Part shown: piece by piece, positions 33,078 through 40,971 of the stretch
Position numbering within the stretch: position 1 is the stretch's first letter
Layout: every line of letters begins with the position of its first letter
DNA from: Actinocatenispora sp963815125
Lineage (GTDB): Bacteria; Actinomycetota; Actinomycetes; Mycobacteriales; Micromonosporaceae
Length of the DNA stretch: 64,000 nucleotides
Reading direction: 5' to 3'
NCBI GenBank assembly: GCA_963815125.1
Contig: CAWFFM010000003.1
Span: 310,001 to 374,000, forward strand
The notes under the pieces: generated by a model
Databases searched by the model: none
Told to the model about the DNA's origin: nothing
The model's input: the letters and a program-made list of their open reading frames with translations, nothing else
Position numbers and translations under genes: made by a program

Positions 33078-33186
33078 ATGACAGACCTTGCCGCTTGAGA
33101 TGTGCGGATGGTAGGGGTTTAGTCTCTACAAGTAGTGCTGTGTCTGCGGCGTTGCTGCATGTGTCGATCGGGAGGTGCGGTGTGGA

Positions 33187-34023
33187 ATGAGTGTGACGAC
33201 GACCGAACCGGGGAGTGGGTCCAGTGTGGACTCGGCCCGTCGACTGTTCTCCGACGAGCTGCGTCGGTACCGACATGAGCGTGGGCTCACCCAGGGGCAG
33301 CTGGGCGGTCTGATCAACTACTCCGGCGCCACCGTGGGCATGGTCGAGAAGCTGCAACGCCACCCCACACTTGCTTTCACAGAACTGTGTGATCAGGTGT
33401 TGGATACCGGTGGGGCGCTGACCCGGCTGCTGCCGCTGCTGTCCCGCGAGGCGTACCCGTCCTGGTTCCGTCCGTTCGTCGAGATGGAATCCGAGGCGAT
33501 CTCGATCCAGGACTTTGAAGTGCAGGTGATTGCAGGACTTCTACAGACTGCCGACTACGCGCGGGCAATTCTCAATAGCTGGCCGCCTAAGAAAGCCGAC
33601 GAGATCGAACGTCGTCTAGCCGCCCGTCTGGATCGGCAGAGCATCGTCACCCGCGACGATCCGCCGCTGTTGACGTTCGTACTGGACGAGAGCGTGTTGC
33701 GCCGTCCCATGGGTACGCGTGAACTGATGGCCGCGCAGCTTCAGCACCTGACCGCCATCGCGGAGCTGCCACACGTTCAGCTGCAAGTTCTCACTTTTGA
33801 TCGGGCCAATCAAGCACCGACCGATGGGTCGTTCGCGTTGTTGGAATTGCCGAAACGCGACCGTTACGTCTACGTCGATGGACCCGGGGGTGGGCGACTT
33901 GAGCCTGATCAGGCCTTGGCGGAAGGTTACAGTCGGGCTTTCGATGCGGCTCGAAGCCAGGCACTCCCAACGACAGACTCGATCGAGATGATCGCCAGAG
34001 TAAGGAGCGAGCTCTATGGCTGA
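33187..34023 (+). CDS. XRE-family HTH regulator with DUF5753 domain (second copy)
   Basis: A 278-residue relative of the regulator at 14806. The N-terminal HTH reads LRRYRHERGLTQGQLGGLI and SGATVGMVEKLQRHPTL; the DUF5753 part has WFRPFVEMESEA, VIAGLLQTADYARA, LTFVLDESVLRRPMG, MAAQLQHLTAIAELPHVQLQVL and GSFALLELPKRDRYVYVDGPGG. GGGAGG precedes the ATG by about 11 bases; a GTG four codons upstream also exists. Two DUF397 genes follow with overlapping start/stop codons. The 3' third (33490-34015) is less GC-rich than the surrounding genes, a hint of lateral mobility. Confidence 0.92.
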   Translation: MSVTTTEPGSGSSVDSARRLFSDELRRYRHERGLTQGQLGGLINYSGATVGMVEKLQRHPTLAFTELCDQVLDTGGALTRLLPLLSREAYPSWFRPFVEMESEAISIQDFEVQVIAGLLQTADYARAILNSWPPKKADEIERRLAARLDRQSIVTRDDPPLLTFVLDESVLRRPMGTRELMAAQLQHLTAIAELPHVQLQVLTFDRANQAPTDGSFALLELPKRDRYVYVDGPGGGRLEPDQALAEGYSRAFDAARSQALPTTDSIEMIARVRSELYG

Positions 34024-34210
34024 GACTGATAGCAACCTGCGTTGGTGGAAGAGCACTCGTAGTGGCGGTTCCGGCGGGAACTGCGTGGAGGTCGCCGCTA
34101 CCAGCCCCGCGTGGCACGTGCGGGACAGCAAAGACCCCGATGGTGGACTGCTTGCGGTGACGCCCGAGGCGTGGAGTGCCTTCATCGCCTCGGTCAAGGA
34201 GATGCCATGA
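34016..34210 (+). CDS. DUF397 protein 1 (tandem copy)
   Basis: A 64-residue DUF397 protein: LRWWKSTRSGGSGGNCVEVA, WHVRDSKDPDGGLLAVTPEAWSAFIASV. The ATG at 34016 lies inside the end of the regulator gene, with AAGGAG upstream, and its stop overlaps the ATG of the second DUF397 gene (ATGA). As the small partner of a DUF5753 regulator it is expected to bind that protein. Confidence 0.92.
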   Translation: MAETDSNLRWWKSTRSGGSGGNCVEVAATSPAWHVRDSKDPDGGLLAVTPEAWSAFIASVKEMP

Positions 34211-34395
34211 CCGCGGAGAACCTGACCTGGCGGAAAAGCACTCGAAGCGGCGGCTCCGGCGGCGCGTGCGTCGAGGTTGCCGGGACCGATGTGGCGTGGT
34301 TCGTGCGGGACAGCAAGGATCCGCAGGGTGGTGTGCTCGCCGTGGCGCCCGAGGCGTGGACCGCGTTCCTCGCTGTGGTGACACGGGCGCGCTGA
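34207..34395 (+). CDS. DUF397 protein 2 (tandem copy)
   Basis: A 62-residue paralogue of the preceding protein: LTWRKSTRSGGSGGACVEVA, WFVRDSKDPQGGVLAVAPEAWTAFLAVV. The NC of the canonical NCVEVA is replaced by AC. The two copies are close at the DNA level, indicating a recent tandem duplication with partner divergence possible. The ATG at 34207 is chosen for the 4-base overlap with the previous stop; the longer frame is the same sequence read through DUF397 copy 1 out of frame. Confidence 0.9.
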   Translation: MTAENLTWRKSTRSGGSGGACVEVAGTDVAWFVRDSKDPQGGVLAVAPEAWTAFLAVVTRAR

Positions 34396-34501
34396 GCAGG
34401 TCGCGGACGGAGTGGCGCGGTGATCGCGCCACTCCGTCCGCGTGCACAGTGCCGGTCCTGCGAAAGGCGGTCGGTTCACGGCACGTTTCGCGGGGCGGAG
34501 T

Positions 34502-35398
34502 TCAGCGAGAGTTGACGGGTGGCTGCTCGGCCGGACGGCGTCCCCAGGCGGAGATCAGCGGCGCGAGGGTCAGGTCGAGTTCGCCGGCGTCGATGGCGTC
34601 CAGGTGCGCGTCGATCTCGGCGTCGTCGGTCAACCCGGCCGCGAGCAGCTCGCCGCGTACGTGCCGCATGGTCGACGCCTCCAGCCGGTCGCAGGCCAGC
34701 CCGCCCACCGGGAACGAGCCCGCCGCGGCGACATCGACCAGGCCGACCTCACGCAGGGCCCGTGGCAGTGTCCGGCCGTAGCGCAGGTCCGCGCCGCGAC
34801 GGGCCAGCAACTCCCGTACCGCGTCGCGCAGCCGGTTGGCCCGCCGCTGCGCCGGGCCGCTGTCGTCCAGGCATGCCAGCGGCTGCAGAGCGGTATCGGC
34901 GTCCTCGATCAGCAGCCAACCGCCGGGCCGCAGCGCCGCCGCCATGGTGGCCAACGCCCGGGCCCGGTCGGGTACATGGACCAGCACGAGCCGGGCGTGC
35001 ACCAGATCGAACGTCCCCGGCTCCGGCGGTGGATCGGCGGCGACGTCGTGTCGGCGCACCTCGTACCCGACGCCTGCGCCCAGCCACGACGGGTCGATGT
35101 CGGTGGCCAGTACGTGCCCGGTCGGGCCGACGGCCGCCGCGAGTGCCTCCGGGATACTGCGGCCCCCGGCCCCCACCTCCCAACAGCGTGAGCCGGCCCC
35201 GACCCCCAGCCGGGCACAGTGTCCCCGCGTCACACCATCGAACAGTTCGGCCAGCCAGACGAACCGCTCGCCGGCCTCGGCGCGCGCGTTGTCCAGCAGG
35301 TACCCGCTTGTGGGGGTGGATTTCCCCCCGGGTGCGGTGGTCCCGCCGATCGGATCCGGTCGGTCACCGAGGTTGGGCGGGTGGGGCGAGGAGGTCAT
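34502..35398 (-). CDS. SAM-dependent methyltransferase
   Basis: A 298-residue class I methyltransferase. The SAM-binding core is CWEVGAGGRSIPEALAAAV (motif I, G-x-G-G), HVLATDIDPSWL (acidic end of strand 2), FDLVHARLVLVHVPD (motif IV/post) and LRPGGWLLIEDADT (motif VI). The substrate is unknown; similar proteins include ubiE-like and natural-product methyltransferases. I use the ATG at 35398, where GACAAT on the minus strand ends six bases upstream, over a start 18 codons further out. It is convergent with the DUF397 genes. Confidence 0.88.
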   Translation of the reverse strand: MTSSPHPPNLGDRPDPIGGTTAPGGKSTPTSGYLLDNARAEAGERFVWLAELFDGVTRGHCARLGVGAGSRCWEVGAGGRSIPEALAAAVGPTGHVLATDIDPSWLGAGVGYEVRRHDVAADPPPEPGTFDLVHARLVLVHVPDRARALATMAAALRPGGWLLIEDADTALQPLACLDDSGPAQRRANRLRDAVRELLARRGADLRYGRTLPRALREVGLVDVAAAGSFPVGGLACDRLEASTMRHVRGELLAAGLTDDAEIDAHLDAIDAGELDLTLAPLISAWGRRPAEQPPVNSR

Positions 35399-35474
35399 GA
35401 CCACATTGTCGAGGTCCCCGGGTCGCCAGCGCCTGACGACACGGGATGACATCTCACACAGCCGGTGAACCGGT

Positions 35475-35606
35475 CATGAGGGGCGACCTACCTGCAGCCT
35501 GACCGTTGTCTGCCACGCCGCCGTGCTCCAGCACAGGTCAGGGCGAAGGTTTGTGGGTTTGTGGTCGCTACAGCGACCACAAACCCACAAACCTTCAGAC
35601 TTTCGG
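35475..35606. repeat. Palindrome-bearing repeat element, copy 1
   Basis: A 132-bp element homologous to the one at 37575-37695. It begins CATGAGGGGCGA, contains a matching block around GACCGTTGTCTGCCACG, then a perfect 25-bp inverted repeat (35545-35569 with 35572-35596, 2-nt centre AC), and ends CTTTCGG at 35600-35606. The hairpin lies downstream of the broken phosphoesterase gene and could terminate it, but the homology outside the stem shows this is more than a terminator. The stems of the two copies differ at paired positions that keep pairing, so structure is conserved. Confidence 0.85.
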
Positions 35607-35638
35607 CGGCACGGCCATGATCGACGGCGCCACAGGTG

Positions 35639-36515
35639 TCAGCGCGTCCAGATGTCGGTGAGTGGGCTGCGGTGGGCGGCGTTGCCGATGCCCGGTAGTC
35701 CGTACAGTGCTTCGAGGGTACGCAGGATCGTGTAGTGGTCGGCGCGTTCGTCGTACGTGCCGGGCTTCACGTGTTGACCGGCCACCAGGGTCGGGATCTG
35801 GTTCGGTTGCCCGGCCGGACCCTCGTCGAACGTGACGACCAGCAGACTGTTGTGCGTCCGGGCCCAGCGCAGGTAACCGTCCAGTGTGGACTTCATCCAC
35901 CGGTCACCGGTACGGGTGTTGCAGCTCGTGCATGTCGTGGCACATGTTCGGCAGCACGAACGACAGGTCCGGCAGCGTGGCGTAGTGGGACGGGAACGAT
36001 CCGAACGACTTCTGCGTACCGGCCGGCACGTTGGTGAAGTTCGTCCAGGGCGCGTGTTTGCGCGCGTAGAGCCCTGACTTACAGCCCAGGTAGCCGGTCG
36101 ACGGGAGGCTCTCGGCGTACGAGCGGTAGGTGTGCCCGGCGGCGAGCAGTTGGGAGCCGAGGTTGGGTGCGTTGATGCTCGTCAGGCACTTGTCGGAGGT
36201 GACGCCGTGCGTGCTGCCGGAGAACAGGGCCAGATAGTTCGGTTGGCTGGGATGGCTGACCGCCCACATCCGGGTCAGATTGGCGCTGCGTCGGGCGAGC
36301 GAGCTGAGGAACGGAGCCTTGGCCGGGTTCATGATCTTGGCGTACGGCTTGTTCTCCAGGACGACGACGACCACATGGTCCGGCCGGGGAACCCCTGCGG
36401 CCACCAGCGTCTGACCGGTGGCCGCAGGGCTTTCCCGGCCGGCTACGCCGCCCATGACGGCCATCCCGAGGGCCACCGTCGTTGCCAACAGATAGCGCAC
36501 ACCCGTGAATCTCAT
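35639..36515 (-). pseudogene. Secreted phosphoesterase (acid phosphatase/phospholipase-like), frameshifted
   Basis: An alkaline-phosphatase-superfamily phosphoesterase (PF04185 type) broken by one extra base. From the ATG at 36515 (AGGGAG upstream) a signal peptide (RFTGVRYLLATTVALGMAV) leads to PDHVVVVVLENKPYAKIM, SQPNYLALFSGSTHG and VLPNMCHDMH, after which the frame runs into a stop at 35904. The rest continues in another frame: TGDRWMKSTLDGYLRWART, VVTFDEGP and NQIPTLVAG, to a stop at 35639. Removing one G near 35927 restores MHSCNTRTGDRWMK, the expected sequence. So either the gene is inactive or the assembly has an indel. Flanked by the two repeat copies. Confidence 0.85.
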
Positions 36516-36718
36516 ATCGGCTCCCTGAGACTGTCGGTAGTGGCAGACAGTAGTGATGCTACGGATGGCCCTAACTCGCCGAGCCGAATCGGCAATCCAT
36601 TGACCAGCAGCATTACCGCAGGCAGCGGAAATGGGCGCCGCACTGTGTTCACCAGTACGGCGCCCATTTCTTGTACGTTCTGTCACCGATCGGCGGTCAT
36701 CGCCGCAGCTGCGTACGG

Positions 36719-37540
36719 TCAGCAGGCGCCGGGGCCACCGAAACGGAACGACGTGGCCGTCGTGGCGCCGTGGTCGTACCAGGAGGCGTTGGTGTCGGAG
36801 ACCGCGAGGTTCGCCGCGCCGGCGCCGTTGACCAGGGCGAAGTTGCTGATCTGGGTCGATCCGGTCGCGTGACCGAAGGCGCCGTTGCCCATGTCGGTGC
36901 ACGGGGTCGCGCCCGCCGATGCCACCTCACCGAACGCCTGCACCAGCCCGGCACGCGTGTACCGGTTGCCCCACAACGAATCCGGGAAGTAGCCGACCTC
37001 GGTGCCGTTGTACCAGGTCTGCCACTGCCCACCGACGTGCACGATCCGGTACTGCCCGGTCTGCCCGGCACCGACCGGGTCACCGGCATGCACGCTGCCC
37101 GACGTCGGTACGAACCCGCAGCCGTTGTAGCAGGAGGTCTGCCGGTCCACCCAGTGGTAGACGAACAGGTGCGGCTTGCTGTCGCCGTTGAGTCCGGCAT
37201 CGACGGTCCAGCCGATCTCCACGATCTGCTGACCGTCCGCGGACTGTACGGCCAGTTCGGCGAGCGAGTGGTAGTCGCCGCCCGCGAGCGCCGGATCGGC
37301 CTGGGCGATCGACACGTCCGCGCCGTCGGTGGCGACCGACTGGGCGCCGTACACGTACGTGAACGTGGCAGCGTCCAGCGTGCGGACGGTGCGGTGCGCG
37401 TACAGCCCGGCGCCCGGCGCGACCACCGGAGTGGCCGTGGGCCGGACAGGCGCGGGTGCGGCCTGCGCGGGTGCGGTGGTGGCGACGGCGATCGACGCGA
37501 CGGCGCCGAGTACGGCCGGCAGTACGGTGCGGAGACGCAT
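36719..37540 (-). CDS. Secreted neprosin-domain (DUF239) protein
   Basis: A 273-residue exported protein: signal peptide MRLRTVLPAVLGAVASIAVA with cleavage near AQAAPA, then a neprosin domain of about 200 residues (VQSADGQQIVEIGWTV, KPHLFVYHWVDRQTSCYNGC, PVGAGQTGQYRIVHV, WQTWYNGTEVGYFPDSLW). Neprosins are glutamic peptidases cutting after proline in plants; bacterial members are annotated as prolyl endopeptidases by homology. Conserved acidic residues are present (EIGW and further D/E), but which are catalytic cannot be fixed here. Start at the ATG at 37540; six codons upstream is open too. It is downstream of repeat copy 2 and upstream of the broken phosphoesterase. Confidence 0.8.
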   Translation of the reverse strand: MRLRTVLPAVLGAVASIAVATTAPAQAAPAPVRPTATPVVAPGAGLYAHRTVRTLDAATFTYVYGAQSVATDGADVSIAQADPALAGGDYHSLAELAVQSADGQQIVEIGWTVDAGLNGDSKPHLFVYHWVDRQTSCYNGCGFVPTSGSVHAGDPVGAGQTGQYRIVHVGGQWQTWYNGTEVGYFPDSLWGNRYTRAGLVQAFGEVASAGATPCTDMGNGAFGHATGSTQISNFALVNGAGAANLAVSDTNASWYDHGATTATSFRFGGPGAC

Positions 37541-37574
37541 GGCTGCTCCAGGGGACACACTGCCCGGGTCGGGG

Positions 37575-37695
37575 CATGAGGGGCGAATTACCCCCGAGCA
37601 TGACAGTTGTCCGCTACGTCAGCGCGCTCCGGCGCAGGTTTGTCGGTTTATGGTCGCTCTAGCGACCATAAACCGACAAACCTTCCACCTTTCGG
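37575..37695. repeat. Palindrome-bearing repeat element, copy 2
   Basis: A 121-bp relative of the element at 35475-35606. CATGAGGGGCGA at 37575 opens it, GACAGTTGTCCGCTACG matches the inner block, and a perfect 23-bp inverted repeat (37636-37658 with 37661-37683, 2-nt centre CT) follows; it ends CTTTCGG at 37689-37695, immediately before the leftward acs stop at 37698. Relative to copy 1 it lacks about 12 bp before the stem. The two copies start exactly 2100 bp apart in the same orientation and bracket the neprosin gene and the broken phosphoesterase. Confidence 0.85.
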
Positions 37696-37697
37696 TC

Positions 37698-39701
37698 CTA
37701 CTCCTCGTCGGACTTGCCGGCGTCCAGACCCTGCGAGATCAGGTCCATCACCGAGGAATCCTGCAACGTGGTGACGTCACCCATCTTCCGGTGCTCCGCC
37801 ACGTCGCGCAGCAGCCGGCGCATGATCTTGCCGGAACGGGTCTTCGGCAGGTCCGCCACCACCAGGATCTGCCGCGGCTTGGCGATCGGGGAGATCTCCT
37901 TCGCCACGTGGTTACGCAGTTCCTTGGCCAGTTCGGCGCCCTGCGCCTCCTCCTGCGGTACCGAACCGCGCAGGATCACGAACGCCACGGGCGCCTGGCC
38001 GGACGACTCGTCGGCCGCACCGACCACCGCGGCCTCCGCCACCTTCGGGTGGCTGACCAGCGCCGACTCGATCTCCGTTGTGGACAGTCGGTGGCCGGAC
38101 ACGTTCATCACGTCGTCCACCCGGCCGAGCAGCCACAGGTCGCCGTCCTCGTCCTTCTTCGCGCCGTCACCGGCGAAGTAGCGACCCGGGAAACGGGACC
38201 AGTACGTGTCCACGTACCGCTGGTCGTCGCCCCAGATGGTGCGCAGCATGCCCGGCCACGGCTCGGTGAGTACGAGGTAGCCGCCCTGCCCGTTGCCGAC
38301 CGGCTCACCGGCGTCGTCCACCACATCGGCGGCGATACCGGGCAGCGGGGTCATCGCCGAACCCGGCTTACCGCGCGTGACACCCGGCAACGGGCTGATC
38401 ATCTGGCCGCCGGTCTCGGTCTGCCACCAGGTGTCCACGACCGGCGTACGGTCGTGGCCGATGGTGTGCCGGTACCAGATGTACGCCTCGGGGTTGATCG
38501 GTTCGCCGACGCTGCCCAGGATCCGCAGCGTGGACAGGTCGTAGCGGTCCGGTACCTCGGCGCCCCACTTCATGAACATCCGGATCGTGGTCGGCGCGGT
38601 GTAGAGGATCGACACCTTGTACTTGTCGATCATCTCCCACCACCGACCCTGGTGCGGGGTGTCCGGGGTGCCCTCGTACATCACGCTGGTCGCGCCGTTG
38701 GCCAGCGGGCCGTACACGATGTACGAGTGGCCGGTGACCCAGCCGATGTCGGCCGCGGTCCAGAAGATGTCCTCCTCCGGCTTGAGGTCGAACACCGCCC
38801 AGTGCGTGTACGAACAGTGCGTCAGGTAGCCGCCCGTGGTGTGCAGGATGCCCTTCGGCTTGCCCGTGGTGCCCGAGGTGTACATGACGTACAGCGGGTG
38901 CTCGGCGTCGAACGACTCGGGCGTGTGCTGCTCGGACTGCCGGTCCACGATGTCGTGCCACCACACGTCGCGGCCCTCGGACCAGTCGACGTCCTGGCCG
39001 GTGCGGCGGACCACGAGCACGTTGCGTACGTCCGGGCAGTTGGACACGGCCTCGTCGACGGCCGGCTTCAGCGCGGCCTCCTTGCCGCGCCGGTACTGCC
39101 CGTCCACGGTGATGACCACCCGGGCGTCGCAGTCGACGATCCGGTCGGCCAGCGCGGTGGCGGAGAACCCGCCGAACACCACGGTGTGCGGTGCGCCCAG
39201 CCGGGCGCAGGCCAGCATGGCGACGACCGTCTCCGGGATCATCGGCATGTAGATGGCGACCCGGTCGCCGGCCTGCACGCCCAGTTCGATCAGCGCGTTG
39301 GCGGCCTGCGACACCATCTTCTGCAGGTCCGCGTACGTGATGGTGCGGGTGTCGCCCGGCTCGCCCTCCCAGTAGTAGGCGACCCGGTCGCCGTTGCCGG
39401 CCTCGACGTGCCGGTCCACGCAGTTGTACGCGGCGTTGAGCTGGCCGCCCACGTACCACTTGGCGAACGGTGCCTTGGACCAGTCGAGTACCTCGTCCCA
39501 GCGTTTGGTCCAGGTCAGCCGGTGTGCGGCCTCCTCCCAGAAGCCGAGCCGGTCGTCGGCGGCCCGCCGGTAGGCCTCGGCCTTGACGTTGGCCTCGGCC
39601 GCCAGGTCGGCGGGCGGTTCGAACCTGCGTGTCTCGTGCAGCAGGTTGGACAGCGTGCCGCCGTTCCCGGCGGCGCCATCGGTGCTTGCGGTATCAGTCA
39701 T
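37698..39701 (-). CDS. acs: Acetyl-coenzyme A synthetase (AMP-forming)
   Basis: Activates acetate to acetyl-CoA via acetyl-AMP. The 667-residue enzyme shows the N-terminal ACS domain (FWEEAAHRLTWTKRWDEVLDW), YTSGTTGKPKGILHTTGGYL, ADIGWVTGHSY, WWQTETGGQM and RVDDVMNVSGHRLSTTEIESAL, and the regulatory acetylation site PKTRSGKIMRR with the catalytic Lys. The ATG at 39701 is preceded by GAGAGGGAG. Length and motifs are intact. It is convergent with nothing close; its stop abuts repeat copy 2, whose hairpin can terminate it. The Fic-like gene starts 187 nt upstream, divergently. Synteny matches Rv3667 (acs) of mycobacteria. Confidence 0.97.
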   Translation of the reverse strand: MTDTASTDGAAGNGGTLSNLLHETRRFEPPADLAAEANVKAEAYRRAADDRLGFWEEAAHRLTWTKRWDEVLDWSKAPFAKWYVGGQLNAAYNCVDRHVEAGNGDRVAYYWEGEPGDTRTITYADLQKMVSQAANALIELGVQAGDRVAIYMPMIPETVVAMLACARLGAPHTVVFGGFSATALADRIVDCDARVVITVDGQYRRGKEAALKPAVDEAVSNCPDVRNVLVVRRTGQDVDWSEGRDVWWHDIVDRQSEQHTPESFDAEHPLYVMYTSGTTGKPKGILHTTGGYLTHCSYTHWAVFDLKPEEDIFWTAADIGWVTGHSYIVYGPLANGATSVMYEGTPDTPHQGRWWEMIDKYKVSILYTAPTTIRMFMKWGAEVPDRYDLSTLRILGSVGEPINPEAYIWYRHTIGHDRTPVVDTWWQTETGGQMISPLPGVTRGKPGSAMTPLPGIAADVVDDAGEPVGNGQGGYLVLTEPWPGMLRTIWGDDQRYVDTYWSRFPGRYFAGDGAKKDEDGDLWLLGRVDDVMNVSGHRLSTTEIESALVSHPKVAEAAVVGAADESSGQAPVAFVILRGSVPQEEAQGAELAKELRNHVAKEISPIAKPRQILVVADLPKTRSGKIMRRLLRDVAEHRKMGDVTTLQDSSVMDLISQGLDAGKSDEE

Positions 39702-39887
39702 GAGCGCGACTCCCTCTCCGGCGTGCCTGACCGCCAACCTAGTGCGATCGGGCACACAGCGCGAGTACCAGGGGTCACAGATCATCTGTCAGGGGTGATC
39801 GGTGCACGATGCTTCCGGTCAATTTCGCGCAGCCGGCACGCACCTCCGTACGCTGTCCGACCATGCCGGCCGGTAGCGTTGCCTGTC

Positions 39888-40622
39888 GTGACCGTACTGA
39901 TGCCGCTGCTGGAGCTGCCCGATGTGTCCGCCGCCCTGGACGACGCCCGGGCCTCGGTCGACGCGGTACTCGCGGAGCGTTCGCTGCGGCGTACCGGCGG
40001 CCGGGTGACGGTCGAGGCGTCGCTGCGCTGCGCCCGCGCCTCCGCCGCGCTGGACGGTACCGACCTGCCGCTCGACGACGTACGCGCCGGCACCGTCACC
40101 GACCCGCTGGTGCAGGGCGCGCTGCGGGTCGCCGAGGCACTGCCCGGACTGGCCGACACCTGGACCCGGGCGCCCGGCCAGGTACTGGCCCGACTGCACC
40201 TGCTGGCCGCCCGGGGCACGCTGCCCGAGGCCGGGCTGGGCCGACCGGAGGTGGCCGGCGGGGCCCGTGCCCGGTTCAGCGCACTGCTCGACCTGATCGC
40301 CGCGCCGGAACCCGGGCCGGGCCTGCTGCACGCCGCTGTGGTGCATGCCGAACTGCTGGCGATCGCGCCGTTCCCCGGACCGAACGGGGTGGTGGCGCGC
40401 GCCGCGGCCCGGCTGACCCTGATGGCCCGGGGCGTCGACCCGCGCGGGCTGATCGTCACCGACGCGGGTCACCTGGCCCGGCAGCCGGAATACCAGGGCG
40501 CCGCGAACGCGTACGCCACCGGCACGCCGGACGGGATGCGTTCCTGGCTACGGCACTACGCCGCGGCGGTGACGGCCGCGGCCGGGGAGACGGCGGAGGT
40601 CTGCGCCGCGATGACCGCCTGA
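39888..40622 (+). CDS. Fic-like protein with degenerate active-site motif
   Basis: A 244-residue helical protein of the Fic/DOC fold. The core helix aligned with the Fic signature HPFxxGNGRxxR reads APFPGPNGVVAR (160-171), so the catalytic His is Ala160 and the following GNGR is PNGV; AMP-transfer is therefore doubtful. The preceding helix LLHAAVVHAELLAI and the following ARLTLMARGVDPRGLI match the fold. The GTG at 39888 is used (TAGCGT ends eight bases upstream); the frame is open far to the left only because it reads antisense to acs. It may be a pseudo-enzyme or regulator. Function unknown. Confidence 0.72.
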   Translation: MTVLMPLLELPDVSAALDDARASVDAVLAERSLRRTGGRVTVEASLRCARASAALDGTDLPLDDVRAGTVTDPLVQGALRVAEALPGLADTWTRAPGQVLARLHLLAARGTLPEAGLGRPEVAGGARARFSALLDLIAAPEPGPGLLHAAVVHAELLAIAPFPGPNGVVARAAARLTLMARGVDPRGLIVTDAGHLARQPEYQGAANAYATGTPDGMRSWLRHYAAAVTAAAGETAEVCAAMTA

Positions 40623-40710
40623 CGGTTGCCATCTCCGACGAACTGGGCGATCCGTGGACGGCGTCGAGCATTCGTGGACTGTTCGACGCCGCCAACGTGC
40701 CGCGGAGTGA

Positions 40711-40971
40711 TCAGGGCTTCGGTGCCTGGTCCGCGGTGAACGGCGGCAACCCGCCGCCCGCAGGCGCGTCGTTCTGCGGCCACAGCGGCTGGTCCCGCTG
40801 GGCCGGTGGCGGCGGCGGTGCCTGGCGGGAAGGCTGCTGCGGGCTCGCGCTGGTCGGCGCGTTCGCGGGCTGCGGCAGGCCGGACGTCGGCGCTGCGGGC
40901 GGCTGCCCGTACTGGCCCGGGGTGCCGTACTGGACGGGTGTCACGGGCTGGCCGGGTGTCACGGGCTGGCC
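40711..40971 (-). pseudogene. Out-of-frame continuation of the Pro/Gln-rich membrane protein
   Basis: Beyond the frame break at 40972 the reading continues as PGQPVTPVQYGTPGQYGQP, then PTSGLPQPANAPT, APPPPPAQRDQPLWPQ and a stop at 40711. It is the same composition as the upstream repeat and carries on its PGQPV unit, so it once formed the C-terminus of the protein that now stops at 40959. A single-base change (CCC to CC) in an 18-nt tandem repeat explains the break. Confidence 0.7.

Noticed and set aside
37329..40622. A 1097-residue + strand frame covering acs
   Set aside because: It is antisense to acetyl-CoA synthetase; only its last 244 codons (from 39888) form a plausible protein and are listed as the Fic-like gene.
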